Origin: Capnocytophaga sp. oral taxon 878
GTDB taxonomy: Bacteria; Bacteroidota; Bacteroidia; Flavobacteriales; Flavobacteriaceae
NCBI RefSeq assembly: GCF_002999135.1
Contig: NZ_CP027229.1
Coordinates: forward strand, 1,508,001-1,572,000
Direction: 5' to 3'
Length of the DNA stretch: 64,000 nt
Under the pieces are notes generated by a model that did no database searches, was not told the origin of the DNA, and was given only the letters and a program-made list of their open reading frames with translations. Below, piece after piece: positions 55,020-63,133 of this stretch (within the stretch, counting starts at the first letter, position 1; each line of letters starts with the position of its first letter). Made by a program: the position numbers and the translations under genes.

Positions 55020-56385
55020 TACCCCTGCCTCAGATAAGGCTAACGCTTCTTCTACACCGAGTTTCTTGGTCAGTGAAGAAGAGGAAAAAGCCCTCCAAGA
55101 GCGCAATGAGGAAAAAGCCCTTGCTAAAAAACAACAACTCAAAAAAATTGTCATCTATGCCCTAATGGGGATAATCTTCCTCGCTTGTATGTATCTGCTT
55201 TTTGGTGGCGGAAGTGAGCAAGAGCAAACACAAGTAGGTATCAATGAGGCAATACCACAAGCTACCGAGACACTCTTGCCTTCTGATAAAGAAAAAGCCT
55301 ACGAAGAAGCCCTCTTAGAAGAAAAAGAAGCTGATAAAAAAGCCTCTCTCAATGCGCTGTCAGACTATTGGCAAGAAGACGAAGGCGAGGAATATCCCGA
55401 AGCTATCGAGGAGGAAGAAGAACCTACTCCGCGTTATCGCAAGGCTACCCCTAATGCCTTTGAGCGTTCCGCTCAGTCTTATCGCGATATTCACCAGACT
55501 TTAGGCAGTTTCTACCAAGACAATAGTGCTTACGAGGAGCAACAAAAACTCAAAGAAGAGATAGCCTCGCTCAAGTCTCAACTCTCCAACAAGCAAGATC
55601 CTACCTCTGTAGATGCTCAAATGGCATTGATGGAAAAGTCTTATGAGATGGCTTCAAGATATTTGCCTAAAGGACAACAAAACCCTTCAATGATGGGGGG
55701 CGCAGGCTCACAAGAGGGCGAGGGAAACAATAGTAGCGAAGCTGACAATGCAGAACAGAGCAAAAATATCGCTCCTGTCTATACCCCAGAGGAAAAGGTC
55801 GTCAGTCGTTTGCCCCGCAAGCAGTCCGAGAAGGAGGCTCTGCAAGAATGGGTGAAGGAGCAACAGACCGCTTTTTTCAATGGCGAGAGCTTTAAGCCAC
55901 AAGGTAGTATTCTAAAGAATAGCATTCGCGCTTGTACACATATAGAACAGCTATTAGGAGAAAACTCAAGGGTGCAGCTAAGACTTTTAGAGCCTATACG
56001 AGTAGCAGGCATACTCATTCCCAAAGGAGAACTGCTTACAGCCTCTGCTAAAGTGAGTGGTGATAGATTGTTACTCACCGTAAAATCCTTAGAATACAAG
56101 GGCAAGGTAATTCCTGTTTCTATAGCTGCCTACGATATCGATGGGCAACAAGGGTTATACCTGCCCGCTTCTTCCGATGCCAATGCCTTTAGAGAAATAG
56201 CAGCGGGAATGAGCAAAAGTTCAGGAAGTAGCTTTACCTTTAGCTCTTCAGCCAAAGACCAAATTGTCTCGGAGCTGAGCAAAGGGGTCGTGCAAGGAGG
56301 TACCTCCTTTCTTTCTAAAAAGATTGCACAGCCTTCCATAAGGGTTAAAGCAGGTTATCAGCTCCTACTCATCTCTAAGAAATAG
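54982..56385 (+). CDS. traM: TraM, VirB10-like conjugation protein
   Basis: A 467-aa protein with an acidic cytoplasmic start, one membrane helix (KIVIYALMGIIFLACMYLLFG, near 52-72), a long charged coiled-coil linker, and a beta-rich C-terminal domain (IRACTHIEQLLGENSRVQLRLLEPIRVAG, IPKGELLTASAKVSGDRLLLTV) of the TraM/VirB10 type. It spans inner membrane and periplasm. The start inside traL is kept because the acidic N-terminal SEEEEKALQERNEEK segment is normal for the family. Confidence 0.9.
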   Translation: MEKNTPLPEQNGNTPASDKANASSTPSFLVSEEEEKALQERNEEKALAKKQQLKKIVIYALMGIIFLACMYLLFGGGSEQEQTQVGINEAIPQATETLLPSDKEKAYEEALLEEKEADKKASLNALSDYWQEDEGEEYPEAIEEEEEPTPRYRKATPNAFERSAQSYRDIHQTLGSFYQDNSAYEEQQKLKEEIASLKSQLSNKQDPTSVDAQMALMEKSYEMASRYLPKGQQNPSMMGGAGSQEGEGNNSSEADNAEQSKNIAPVYTPEEKVVSRLPRKQSEKEALQEWVKEQQTAFFNGESFKPQGSILKNSIRACTHIEQLLGENSRVQLRLLEPIRVAGILIPKGELLTASAKVSGDRLLLTVKSLEYKGKVIPVSIAAYDIDGQQGLYLPASSDANAFREIAAGMSKSSGSSFTFSSSAKDQIVSELSKGVVQGGTSFLSKKIAQPSIRVKAGYQLLLISKK

Positions 56386-56479
56386 CCTTTCAGACAAACC
56401 CATAAACACAAAACAAAGCACAAAACAACACAATTGTTTATTTTTCAACCTATTAAACACACTTAATATCATTTTATTT

Positions 56480-57391
56480 ATGCGTAAATTACACTTATTA
56501 TTATCGGTAACAATGCTTACCGTTACCGTGCAAGCCCAGAATGAGGCAAAGGAAAACACAGCCCTCAGTACTGAGAAAAAGGAACTTTTAGCACAATCAG
56601 GAAAAGTAGTGCCTTATCCTTTGCAGGTGGCTTATGATCAAACAACCCATCTTATCTTTCCTGCTTCTATCCGCTATGTGGATTTGGGAAGCGAAAACTT
56701 AGTAGCCGACAAGGTGAAAGATGCCGAGAATGTACTAAGGGTAAAAGCAGCTAAAACAGACTTTACCGATAGCACCAACCTATCGGTCATCACTCAAGAC
56801 GGAGGCTTTTATAGCTTTGAGGTGAGTTATCACACCACGCCACAACCTCTTACCATTGATTTTGGCAGAGGAATGCCCCAAGGCAACAATGTGAAATCGG
56901 ATATTCTCTTCTCTGATACAGGCTGGGAATCACCTGCGGTGGCACAGATTATTATGTCGTCTATCTACCATCAGAAGAAGAATTATATCAAGCATATAGG
57001 TTCAGAGAATGCAGGTATACAATGGCTACTAAAAGGCATCTATGTACACAATAGCAAACTCTATGTAGATGTGCAATTGTCCAATCGCTCTAATCTGCCT
57101 TTTGAAGTAGATTTTATCACTTTTAAAATCATTGATAAGAAGACCACCAAAAAGAGCATTGTACAGGAAGTGCCTGTTGAGCCCTTGCGCGTATACCAAC
57201 CTATATCGCTACTAAAGGCGCATAAAGAAGCCCGCTCGGTGTATATGTTAGACCAACTCACCCTCTCTGATGACAAGGTTTTGCGGGTAGAAATCTTTGA
57301 AAAGAACGGCTCTCGTTACCAATCGTTCCTCATCACCAACGAGGAGATTATAGCCGCTCGCCCTATCGAACAGTTTAACCTTAAATTTTAA
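56480..57391 (+). CDS. traN: TraN (DUF4138), VirB9-like conjugation protein
   Basis: A 303-aa secreted protein with a signal peptide (MRKLHLLLSVTMLTVTVQAQ). The segment YDQTTHLIFPASIRYVDLGSENLVADKVKDAENVLRVKAA is the characteristic DUF4138 motif, and the C-terminal domain (LLKGIYVHNSKLYVDVQLSNRSNLPFEVDFI) is VirB9-like. It is the outer part of the core complex with TraM. The 94 bp before it show no terminator. Confidence 0.92.
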   Translation: MRKLHLLLSVTMLTVTVQAQNEAKENTALSTEKKELLAQSGKVVPYPLQVAYDQTTHLIFPASIRYVDLGSENLVADKVKDAENVLRVKAAKTDFTDSTNLSVITQDGGFYSFEVSYHTTPQPLTIDFGRGMPQGNNVKSDILFSDTGWESPAVAQIIMSSIYHQKKNYIKHIGSENAGIQWLLKGIYVHNSKLYVDVQLSNRSNLPFEVDFITFKIIDKKTTKKSIVQEVPVEPLRVYQPISLLKAHKEARSVYMLDQLTLSDDKVLRVEIFEKNGSRYQSFLITNEEIIAARPIEQFNLKF

Positions 57392-57966
57392 TGCCAATGG
57401 TAAGAATTATCACTTGTATTTGTCTGTGCTTTTTAGGAGGCTCCATTGCCCAGGCACAGCGATTGTTACCCAAGCAAAAAGGTATCTCGCTCTCTTGGGT
57501 TGTGCCTGCAGAGGCTTTTACTTCCTCCTTTTCTGATGATTTTGGGGTACAGTTAGGCTATAGTATCAATGCTAAAAGGGGTAACTACAAGCATTTTGCT
57601 CTTGAATATCAAAGGCGATTATACCCTTACAAGAGTCTGAATATACCCGTTGAGAGGTATATAGGTGCAGGAGGTTATAGCTTTGCCTTAGTCAGTGACA
57701 GCAGTAAAACGGTAGCTTTGAACTTAGGAGCAGAAGCTCTTTTGGGCTATGAGGTAGTCAATCACAGCAAAAGCCTCCTTCCTGATGGGGCTTTGCTAAA
57801 GAATGAAAATAATTTTCTCTATGGTGCACAAGTAGGTTTGCAGGTAGAGACTTACCTAAGTGATCATTTTTTAGTGCTTTGCTCTGGCAAGGTAGCAGCT
57901 CTATGGGGAAGTTCCTTTGAGCTACTGCGTCCTTGTGCTACTGTAGGACTGCGTTATATGTTTTAA
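57391..57966 (+). CDS. traO: TraO, outer-membrane conjugation protein
   Basis: A 191-aa protein with a signal peptide (RIITCICLCFLGGSIAQAQ) and alternating beta strands ending in an aromatic residue (VGLRYMF), the layout of a small outer-membrane barrel. The start overlaps the traN stop by one base. TraO proteins close the transfer channel in the outer membrane (inference from topology). Confidence 0.87.
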   Translation: MPMVRIITCICLCFLGGSIAQAQRLLPKQKGISLSWVVPAEAFTSSFSDDFGVQLGYSINAKRGNYKHFALEYQRRLYPYKSLNIPVERYIGAGGYSFALVSDSSKTVALNLGAEALLGYEVVNHSKSLLPDGALLKNENNFLYGAQVGLQVETYLSDHFLVLCSGKVAALWGSSFELLRPCATVGLRYMF

Positions 57967-57985
57967 CCTTTAAAAAGACAATACG

Positions 57986-58417
57986 ATGAAGAAAATAAAT
58001 CAGAAAATTGTAATAGGACTCATTGCAATGCTATGTGTGAGCCTATTCACCTCTTGTAAAAAAGAGTTGGACGTACAACAAAACTTTCCTTTTGAGGTAA
58101 AGGTACTACCTGTGCCTAAAAGTATAGGTAAAACCGATACGGTAGAAATACGCTGTGAGTTGCGCTCTCCCTACCAGTACGATGAGAACCGCTATTTTAT
58201 TCGTTACTTTCAGTATGAGGGAAAAGGCAGTTTGCGTACCTCTCTGCAAGGGGAAGCTCTGTTTGCCAATGATGTCTATCCACTTGCCTCCAAAGGAGCG
58301 TTTAGGCTTTACTACACTTCTGCTTCAGAAGCTAACCAGTCTCTCTCCGTTTGGATAAGCGACTCCTTCGGCAATGAACAAAAACTTGACTTTGAGTTTA
58401 ATGTGAAGAAAGAGTAA
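57986..58417 (+). CDS. traQ: TraQ-like lipoprotein (DUF3872)
   Basis: A 143-aa lipoprotein: signal peptide with lipobox SLFTSC near residue 24, then an Ig-like beta sandwich (NFPFEVKVLPVPKSIGKTDTVEIRCEL). This is the DUF3872/TraQ type. The primase-type traP usually found between traO and traQ is missing here. It is the last gene of the transfer operon and is followed by a long terminator hairpin. Confidence 0.82.
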   Translation: MKKINQKIVIGLIAMLCVSLFTSCKKELDVQQNFPFEVKVLPVPKSIGKTDTVEIRCELRSPYQYDENRYFIRYFQYEGKGSLRTSLQGEALFANDVYPLASKGAFRLYYTSASEANQSLSVWISDSFGNEQKLDFEFNVKKE

Positions 58418-58449
58418 AGATATAAAGCCAAAATTCTCCTTTCTCTTCC

Positions 58450-58483
58450 AAAACAAGCCTACTTTTAAAAGTGGGCTTGTTTT
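58450..58483 (+). terminator. Terminator of the tra operon
   Basis: AAAACAAGCC (58450-58459) pairs with GGCTTGTTTT (58474-58483), and the inner ACTTTTAAAAGT is itself palindromic, so the stem is about 17 bp with almost no loop. GTTTT follows. Because the next promoter overlaps its 3' side, the same DNA may also regulate the HTH pair. Confidence 0.85.
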
Positions 58484-58487
58484 GTTT

Positions 58488-58495
58488 TACCTTTG
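58488..58495 (+). promoter_or_regulatory. -7 element for the helix-turn-helix pair
   Basis: TACCTTTG fits TAnnTTTG. Transcription would begin near 58502, leaving a leader of 3-9 nt before the ATG at 58505 or 58511. Confidence 0.6.
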
Positions 58496-58504
58496 CGCAA
58501 AATA

Positions 58505-58795
58505 ATGCAAATGGAAGTAGTAGTTATAGAAAAATCTGTTTTTGAACAGATACAAAAAGACGTACAGCAACTCAACAATTCTCTGCAAGTGATAATGGAT
58601 ACTTATAGGGGGATTTGGCAAAAAGAAAAGTGGTTAGACTCTCAGGAGGTTTGTCTGCTTCTGGGTATTAGTAAGCGTACCTTGCAGTATTATAAAGACC
58701 AAAAACTCTTGCCTTTCTCGTGCATCCACCGCAAGAACTATTTTAAGCGTAGTGATGTAGAACAGCTTTTAACCTCTAACCATCAAACCCGATGA
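58505..58795 (+). CDS. Helix-turn-helix DNA-binding protein 1 (HTH_17/excisionase-like)
   Basis: A 96-aa protein (from MQMEVVVIEKSVF). An N-terminal amphipathic helix pairs with a C-terminal winged-helix DNA-binding domain: WLDSQEVCLLLGISKRTLQYYKDQKLLPFSCIHRKNYFKRSDVEQLL. This family contains small regulators and excisionases of Bacteroidota conjugative elements. The start at 58493 is rejected because it lies inside the -7 box; 58505 or 58511 are both possible. The gene overlaps HTH2 by 4 bp and is its paralogue. Confidence 0.8.
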   Translation: MQMEVVVIEKSVFEQIQKDVQQLNNSLQVIMDTYRGIWQKEKWLDSQEVCLLLGISKRTLQYYKDQKLLPFSCIHRKNYFKRSDVEQLLTSNHQTR

Positions 58796-59073
58796 ACTTA
58801 CTCACAGAAACACACCAGGAACTAAGCTCTTACCTTAGTCAGCTTGAAAACCTTAAACAGCAAATGGACTTTATCCTTAAAAACTTCCGCCCTGTATTTG
58901 ACGGCGAGGTATTTCTATCAGGAAAGGAGGTCTGTGAGCTGCTGCATATCACCAAAAGAACCCTACAGCAATACCGTGATGATGGGCTCTTTCCTTATAT
59001 CCAAATTGGTGGTAAAATTCTCTTTAAACAAAGTGATATTCTAAAGATTTTGGAGGCTAACTATAAGAAATAG
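58792..59073 (+). CDS. Helix-turn-helix DNA-binding protein 2 (HTH_17/excisionase-like)
   Basis: A 93-aa paralogue of the preceding gene with the same plan: N-terminal helix (HQELSSYLSQLENLKQQMDFILKNF), then EVFLSGKEVCELLHITKRTLQQYRDDGLFPYIQIGGKILFKQSDILKIL. The 4-bp ATGA overlap suggests coupled translation and perhaps a heterodimer. The likely target is the tra promoter or an excision gene of the element, but nothing in the window shows this. Confidence 0.8.
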   Translation: MNLLTETHQELSSYLSQLENLKQQMDFILKNFRPVFDGEVFLSGKEVCELLHITKRTLQQYRDDGLFPYIQIGGKILFKQSDILKILEANYKK

Positions 59074-59160
59074 CTCCTTTTTTTATCTTTAATGGCTTTC
59101 TTATAAGGCTTCTCTCTATCCTAAACCAACAAAAAATCTATCTGTAAGGTTTTTCTTTTG

Positions 59161-59187
59161 CTTCTTTTCTTTCTCAAAGAAAAGAAG
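59161..59187. repeat. Perfect hairpin, possible terminator of the HTH pair
   Basis: CTTCTTTTCTTT / AAAGAAAAGAAG with a 3-nt loop (12-bp stem), 88 bp after the HTH2 stop. No strong T run follows on the + strand. Confidence 0.5.
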
Positions 59188-59215
59188 GTCGTGAGCCACG
59201 ATAGGCAATTAATAG

Positions 59216-59250
59216 CACTGACAAGCAGTCATAAAAAATGCTTGTCAGTG
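59216..59250. terminator. Bidirectional terminator between the HTH pair and the PRTRC operon
   Basis: CACTGACAAGCA (59216-59227) pairs with TGCTTGTCAGTG (59239-59250), 12-bp stem and 11-nt loop; TTGTTGTTT follows on the + strand. It lies 8 bp after the end of the - strand ThiF gene. Confidence 0.75.
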
Positions 59251-59257
59251 TTGTTGT

Positions 59258-60112
59258 TTATACAGCTAAGGGTTGTGTACGAAAGTCTTTAAGGTTGAGG
59301 AAAAAGCCTCTGTAAGGAGTGAGCCCTTCTCTGAACAAGTTCCAAAGTAGAGTGCTTCCCATTTGTGAAAGGGTGGCATTGATGAACAAATCTTGCTTGG
59401 TTAAGGCTTTGGCAAGGGAGCAACTTGGGGTATTGTCATTCTGCTCGGCTTGCGTTAATAGTTCTCCAAAGGCTTGGGTAATAGTAGGCAGGGTGTCTAT
59501 GGGAGTAAAAGTATCGCTATGAGGTTGCTCAATGGCTTGTAAAGTACCTAAAATCACTTGTCCTGAATGAGTGCTGTTGCCAAAATCTAACCAATACTTA
59601 GGGTTGTTGTGGTAGTGATGGGCTCGCTCTAAATGAGTGAGTACTTCCCCAATGTCAAAGCGTGCCTTTACGCTATCTACACACGAAAGGTAAATGCTTC
59701 CTCTCATTGTTTCTTCTTCAGAGGGAAAGGTCTCAGTGCTGAATAGCTGTGTTTGCGCTCTCCAATCTGTACCAAAAAAGCGATTGATACGGCTTATCAG
59801 GGCAGAAGATTTATACATTCCTAACTCACAAGCCGAAAAAAGCTGTCTACCAAGATTGGCAGGACTTACAAGGTCGTTGTCCCAAAGGGTTACCGATAAC
59901 CCTGCGTGTCCTAAAGCAACCAAAGCGTGGTTGATACGTGCTAAAGCAGTGGCTACTTGCGAGCCTGTGCCTCCTGCTCCTATTAGATGTACTTTAATAG
60001 GATTGGTAGCGTTGAGCAAAGCTGTATCAGTAAAATGTACCTGCTCTTTGTGTGTTTGGACAGAGGTATTGAAAGGGTTGAGGGTGTTTGAGGTGTTTAG
60101 GGTCTGTTTCAT
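59258..60112 (-). CDS. PRTRC system ThiF-family protein
   Basis: A 284-aa E1/ThiF-like protein starting MKQTLNTSNTLN at 60112; this start lies 2 bp after the stop of the previous gene, whereas 60163 would overlap it by 49 bp. The adenylate-binding motif is VHLIGAGGTGSQVATALARI near residue 40, followed by VTLWDNDLVSPANLGRQLF, the D..D...NL.RQ signature of ThiF/MoeB/E1 enzymes. The PRTRC (ParB-related, ThiF-related cassette) function is not known. The zinc-binding cysteines of E1 enzymes are not seen. Confidence 0.82.
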   Translation of the reverse strand: MKQTLNTSNTLNPFNTSVQTHKEQVHFTDTALLNATNPIKVHLIGAGGTGSQVATALARINHALVALGHAGLSVTLWDNDLVSPANLGRQLFSACELGMYKSSALISRINRFFGTDWRAQTQLFSTETFPSEEETMRGSIYLSCVDSVKARFDIGEVLTHLERAHHYHNNPKYWLDFGNSTHSGQVILGTLQAIEQPHSDTFTPIDTLPTITQAFGELLTQAEQNDNTPSCSLAKALTKQDLFINATLSQMGSTLLWNLFREGLTPYRGFFLNLKDFRTQPLAV

Positions 60113-60114
60113 TG

Positions 60115-60837
60115 TTATAGGATTTGTTGTAAGGTGAGATGATTGGGATTGAGCAGTTCGCAAGGGAAAGGCTTATTACTTTGAGTGAGTTCCTGCCAAA
60201 GGGTTATTAAGGGTATTTTGGTTATAGGATATGAGCCTAATTGATGAGAAAAATAGCTGTTGAAAAAATAATCTTCCCATTGGGTGATAAAGTCTTCTAA
60301 GCAAGAGGCTTTACGCTCATTTACCTGCACTGACCCCATACACACATTGCCATTTTCATAGACGTTAAAAAAAGGCGCATAGCACAGAGGTGTATTAAGG
60401 TGTGGCTTTTGGTTTTTCGCTAAGGCATATATCCAAAGGCTCTTGGGGGTAACTTTCCACAACAGAGGAGGTAGATTTACTTCTTTGCTTTCTATAGCGA
60501 GGGAGGAGGCAAAAAATAACTGCTTTTTTTGTGCTTTAGAGTACCAAACAGCCTGCCCCTCGCCTTTATGGGATAGATGGAGCACCCTGCGGGGGATAAT
60601 ACCTTTAGGGATTAGAAAGGCTTTTGCTTGCTCTTTTTGGCAGGTGAGCGTTTTGGCAAGTGCTTGCGCTTGGTCGAGGGTAAGCGGTTGTGCGCTTGTA
60701 GGGTTACCATTGTTATCAAGGTGTAAGTACTCTACATAACTCTGTGGGTTGTAGCGGTTACTGTCTTCGTAAAAAACAAGTGCTGATGTAGGGCGATATA
60801 CTTCCCCTACTTCTGGGGTGAGGTCTGTGTATTTCAT
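60115..60837 (-). CDS. PRTRC system protein B
   Basis: A 240-aa protein. Features: N-terminal VYRPTSALVFYEDSNR, a segment GIIPRRVLHLSHKGEGQAVWYSKAQKKQLFFA, and PLCYAPFFNVYENGNVCMGSVQVNERK. The 'APFFNVYENG.VC.G' pattern is typical of PRTRC protein B. It is 1 bp from its upstream neighbour and 2 bp from the ThiF gene, a tight operon. No catalytic motif is known. Confidence 0.78.
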   Translation of the reverse strand: MKYTDLTPEVGEVYRPTSALVFYEDSNRYNPQSYVEYLHLDNNGNPTSAQPLTLDQAQALAKTLTCQKEQAKAFLIPKGIIPRRVLHLSHKGEGQAVWYSKAQKKQLFFASSLAIESKEVNLPPLLWKVTPKSLWIYALAKNQKPHLNTPLCYAPFFNVYENGNVCMGSVQVNERKASCLEDFITQWEDYFFNSYFSHQLGSYPITKIPLITLWQELTQSNKPFPCELLNPNHLTLQQIL

Positions 60838-60838
60838 T

Positions 60839-62005
60839 TTAAATGCGGTTTAAAAGGGTTATAAGTTCAGTTAAGAGAGGAAAGAAACGCTGTTCAAAAT
60901 CAAAGTTAGCAAGGGGTGTTGTGCCGTTAAAATGCTTGTGAATGGTAGGGAGTTCTATCTCACTACATTGGGAATATTCTCCATTGAGCCAATCTAAAAG
61001 ATAGGTATGGAATAGGTCGCTTTGGTCTTCATAGACAAAAGATAGGTATTTCTCTACTTCAAAAAGTTCTTCTTCACCTTGCTCATAATAGTCCTCTGCT
61101 CTGTGCAAATGGGTATAGATAGAGTGGTTAGGAAAATCCTGCCACAAGGTATAAAAGGCTTGAAAGAGGGCAAGGCATTCGGCTTCTAAATCATTCTTAG
61201 GAATAAATCGGGCTATACGCCTTTGAAAAAAGTCTAAATGGCAAGGGTTGCGTATCTTTTTGGAAAGAATAGTACCTATTTGTTGTGCCTGCTTTAAAAG
61301 GTGTAGGAGGTGGTCTCTTTCCGCTATTTCTTCATAGTCTTGGCTAATACAATCCTGCAACATTTCATAGGCATAAGCCACAAAACAATCTTCTTGTACA
61401 TAGTTTGCTATAAAAGCACGTTGGTTTAGGTAGGCATATACCGATAAAAATAGTTCATAAAGTGGTTTGTTTTTATGTACTTTCAGAAGTCTATAAAGTG
61501 GTTGCAGAGGGACAAAAAACACTTCGTTGGGCAAATAAAAACGTTCTTCGCAAGAGAAAAAAGCATCGCTATTGGGGGCTTTCAATACTTTTAGTTCACA
61601 GAAAGTACCTTTGGTATCTCTCTTTTTGATTTGCTCTTGGCTGTAAGAAAGGGCTAAGGCAATCCCGCAAGAAAGGTCGTACTGCTCTATGGGAAAGGGA
61701 GTAAAGCCGTAATAGTCTGCCATTTGAGTAAGGGAACACTTGAGAGTGGTTTTTAGCTGAGCTTGCTCCTCTCCACTAAAAATGATGTGCTTGCTTGAAT
61801 GATACACTTTAGGAGGAAAGGTCGTTTTTAGAAAACCATTGGCAAAAGAGTTTTCGGGGCTACTTGTTGCTGTTCTTGACGTATCTGTGAGCAGTCTTTG
61901 GGGCGTTGGACTGCTTTGGAAAACTCTCTTAACCTGCGGTAGAGTTCTCTCTGTGCTTCGCTTTGTATAGGTGCGAGGTTTTGTTGGGATTGCTGTTGCA
62001 TACAT
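60839..62005 (-). CDS. Probable PRTRC system protein F
   Basis: A 388-aa, largely helical protein with a basic, threonine- and serine-rich N-terminus (AIPTKPRTYTKRSTERTLP) that is probably disordered. It is placed between PRTRC B and PRTRC C in the operon, where protein F lies in other cassettes, and its length fits. I could not identify a diagnostic motif, so the letter rests on gene order. Confidence 0.55.
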   Translation of the reverse strand: MYATAIPTKPRTYTKRSTERTLPQVKRVFQSSPTPQRLLTDTSRTATSSPENSFANGFLKTTFPPKVYHSSKHIIFSGEEQAQLKTTLKCSLTQMADYYGFTPFPIEQYDLSCGIALALSYSQEQIKKRDTKGTFCELKVLKAPNSDAFFSCEERFYLPNEVFFVPLQPLYRLLKVHKNKPLYELFLSVYAYLNQRAFIANYVQEDCFVAYAYEMLQDCISQDYEEIAERDHLLHLLKQAQQIGTILSKKIRNPCHLDFFQRRIARFIPKNDLEAECLALFQAFYTLWQDFPNHSIYTHLHRAEDYYEQGEEELFEVEKYLSFVYEDQSDLFHTYLLDWLNGEYSQCSEIELPTIHKHFNGTTPLANFDFEQRFFPLLTELITLLNRI

Positions 62006-62045
62006 TTTTAGTTTGTTTTTAGTTTTTGATAATGTTTGTAATTTT

Positions 62046-62088
62046 AGCTATAAGCCTTGTTTTAAGCTGTTTTACAAGGCTCATAGCT
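62046..62088 (-). repeat. Intercistronic hairpin between PRTRC C and F genes
   Basis: AGCTATAAGCCTTGT (62046-62060) pairs with ACAAGGCTCATAGCT (62074-62088) with one mismatch in 15. No U-run follows on the - strand, so a processing or attenuation signal is more likely than a full terminator. Confidence 0.6.
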
Positions 62089-62105
62089 TTAGAATTAGTA
62101 GAGAT

Positions 62106-62324
62106 TTAGCCTTTTGTACCCATTGTGATTTGTAGGGGATAGACAACGCTGTCTCCCTCTACATAAGGTGTGCCTGCTTTGGCATTGGTGAGCAGGGGGT
62201 AATGGGTGCTGTAAAAATTCTTGACTTGCTCTACTGACCACGATGGATTAGGGTCGGCAAGGTGAATAGTTTGTCGGTTTTCTTCAAAGACAAACATTCT
62301 TTTCAGTTGGGTAGCTATGAGCAT
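62106..62324 (-). CDS. PRTRC system protein C
   Basis: A 72-aa protein: RMFVFEENRQTIHLADPNPSWSVEQVKNFYSTHYPLLTNAKAGTPYVEGDSVVYPLQ. The L.DPNP..S.E.V..FYS..YP.LT.A pattern is the hallmark of PRTRC protein C, a small ubiquitin-sized protein. This suggests it could be a partner of the ThiF-like E1 protein (inference). Confidence 0.88.
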   Translation of the reverse strand: MLIATQLKRMFVFEENRQTIHLADPNPSWSVEQVKNFYSTHYPLLTNAKAGTPYVEGDSVVYPLQITMGTKG

Positions 62325-62351
62325 AACAATACTTTTTTTAGGGGTTAATAC

Positions 62352-62849
62352 TTATTCTTCAAACAAGGTAGGGGCAAAGTGTGTGGATAGTTCTGACCTT
62401 TTTTTGCGGATTTTATCGGCATAGTTAGGGAACTCATCGGGAGGAGGTAGTTTTGACCACGCTTCTCGGTACTTGCCCTGCGCTTCTAAATCAGCTACTT
62501 TTTTCATAGCCTCATCGTATTTCTTTTGTTGTTTCTCGGCTTTTTCTTTCTCCATAGCTGATTGCCTTTGGGCTTGCTTTTGCGCCTCGATGTACTGCTC
62601 CATATTCACAAACAGAGAGGAGGTTTCTTCTAAGGGTTGGGTGATGCTTTGAAAAAAGCCTGCATCTAATTCTTCGGCAGTGCCTCTAAGTACTAAGGGA
62701 GGCAAAAGGTGCTTGGCAGGGTCTGAACATTGTTCATTCTCAAGCAATACCGATACAACAAGCTGGCTATTTGCTTCTTGGGTTATGACTAAATGCAGTT
62801 TGCCTTGTATGGCTAACTGAGCAATTTGATTGAAAAAATGGGTTTCCAT
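62352..62849 (-). CDS. PRTRC system protein E
   Basis: A 165-aa protein with METHFFNQIAQLAIQGKLHLVIT at the start, a central coiled coil (QKQAQRQSAMEKEKAEKQQKKYDEAMKKV) and a conserved-looking tail (GKYREAWSKLPPPDEFPNYADKIRKKRSEL). It precedes PRTRC C by 27 bp. The layout fits PRTRC protein E. Confidence 0.82.
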   Translation of the reverse strand: METHFFNQIAQLAIQGKLHLVITQEANSQLVVSVLLENEQCSDPAKHLLPPLVLRGTAEELDAGFFQSITQPLEETSSLFVNMEQYIEAQKQAQRQSAMEKEKAEKQQKKYDEAMKKVADLEAQGKYREAWSKLPPPDEFPNYADKIRKKRSELSTHFAPTLFEE

Positions 62850-62898
62850 TGGATACTTCGTTTTTAAATTGATACTTCTGTTTTTATATTCTTATCTT

Positions 62899-63114
62899 TT
62901 AAGGGGCTTTTTTAATAGTGTTTTCAGTGCGATAACTCACTGTGTAGCCGTTTGCCTTTACGATAGCTTCTAAGGTTTGTCGGGCTTTGAGGGTTGCCTC
63001 TCGGTCTTGGTCGCTAAGGTTCATAAAGTGCAGTGGCTCAAAAGTTCGGATGATTATCCCTATATAGGACAGGGCTTGGGTGTCGGTTGTTAGGGGTTGT
63101 TTGAGTGGTTTCAT
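62899..63114 (-). CDS. Small hypothetical protein in the PRTRC operon
   Basis: A 71-aa protein with no recognised domain: SYIGIIIRTFEPLHFMNLSDQDREATLKARQTLEAIVKANGYTVSYRTEN. It has no signal or membrane segment. It shares the - strand operon (49 bp before PRTRC E, 19 bp after the next upstream gene). Probably a cytoplasmic accessory protein of the element. Confidence 0.6.
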   Translation of the reverse strand: MKPLKQPLTTDTQALSYIGIIIRTFEPLHFMNLSDQDREATLKARQTLEAIVKANGYTVSYRTENTIKKAP

Positions 63115-63133
63115 TGAGATACTCTTTTTTAGG

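Noticed and set aside
58493..58504. Earlier TTG start for HTH1
   Set aside because: It falls within the TACCTTTG promoter element.
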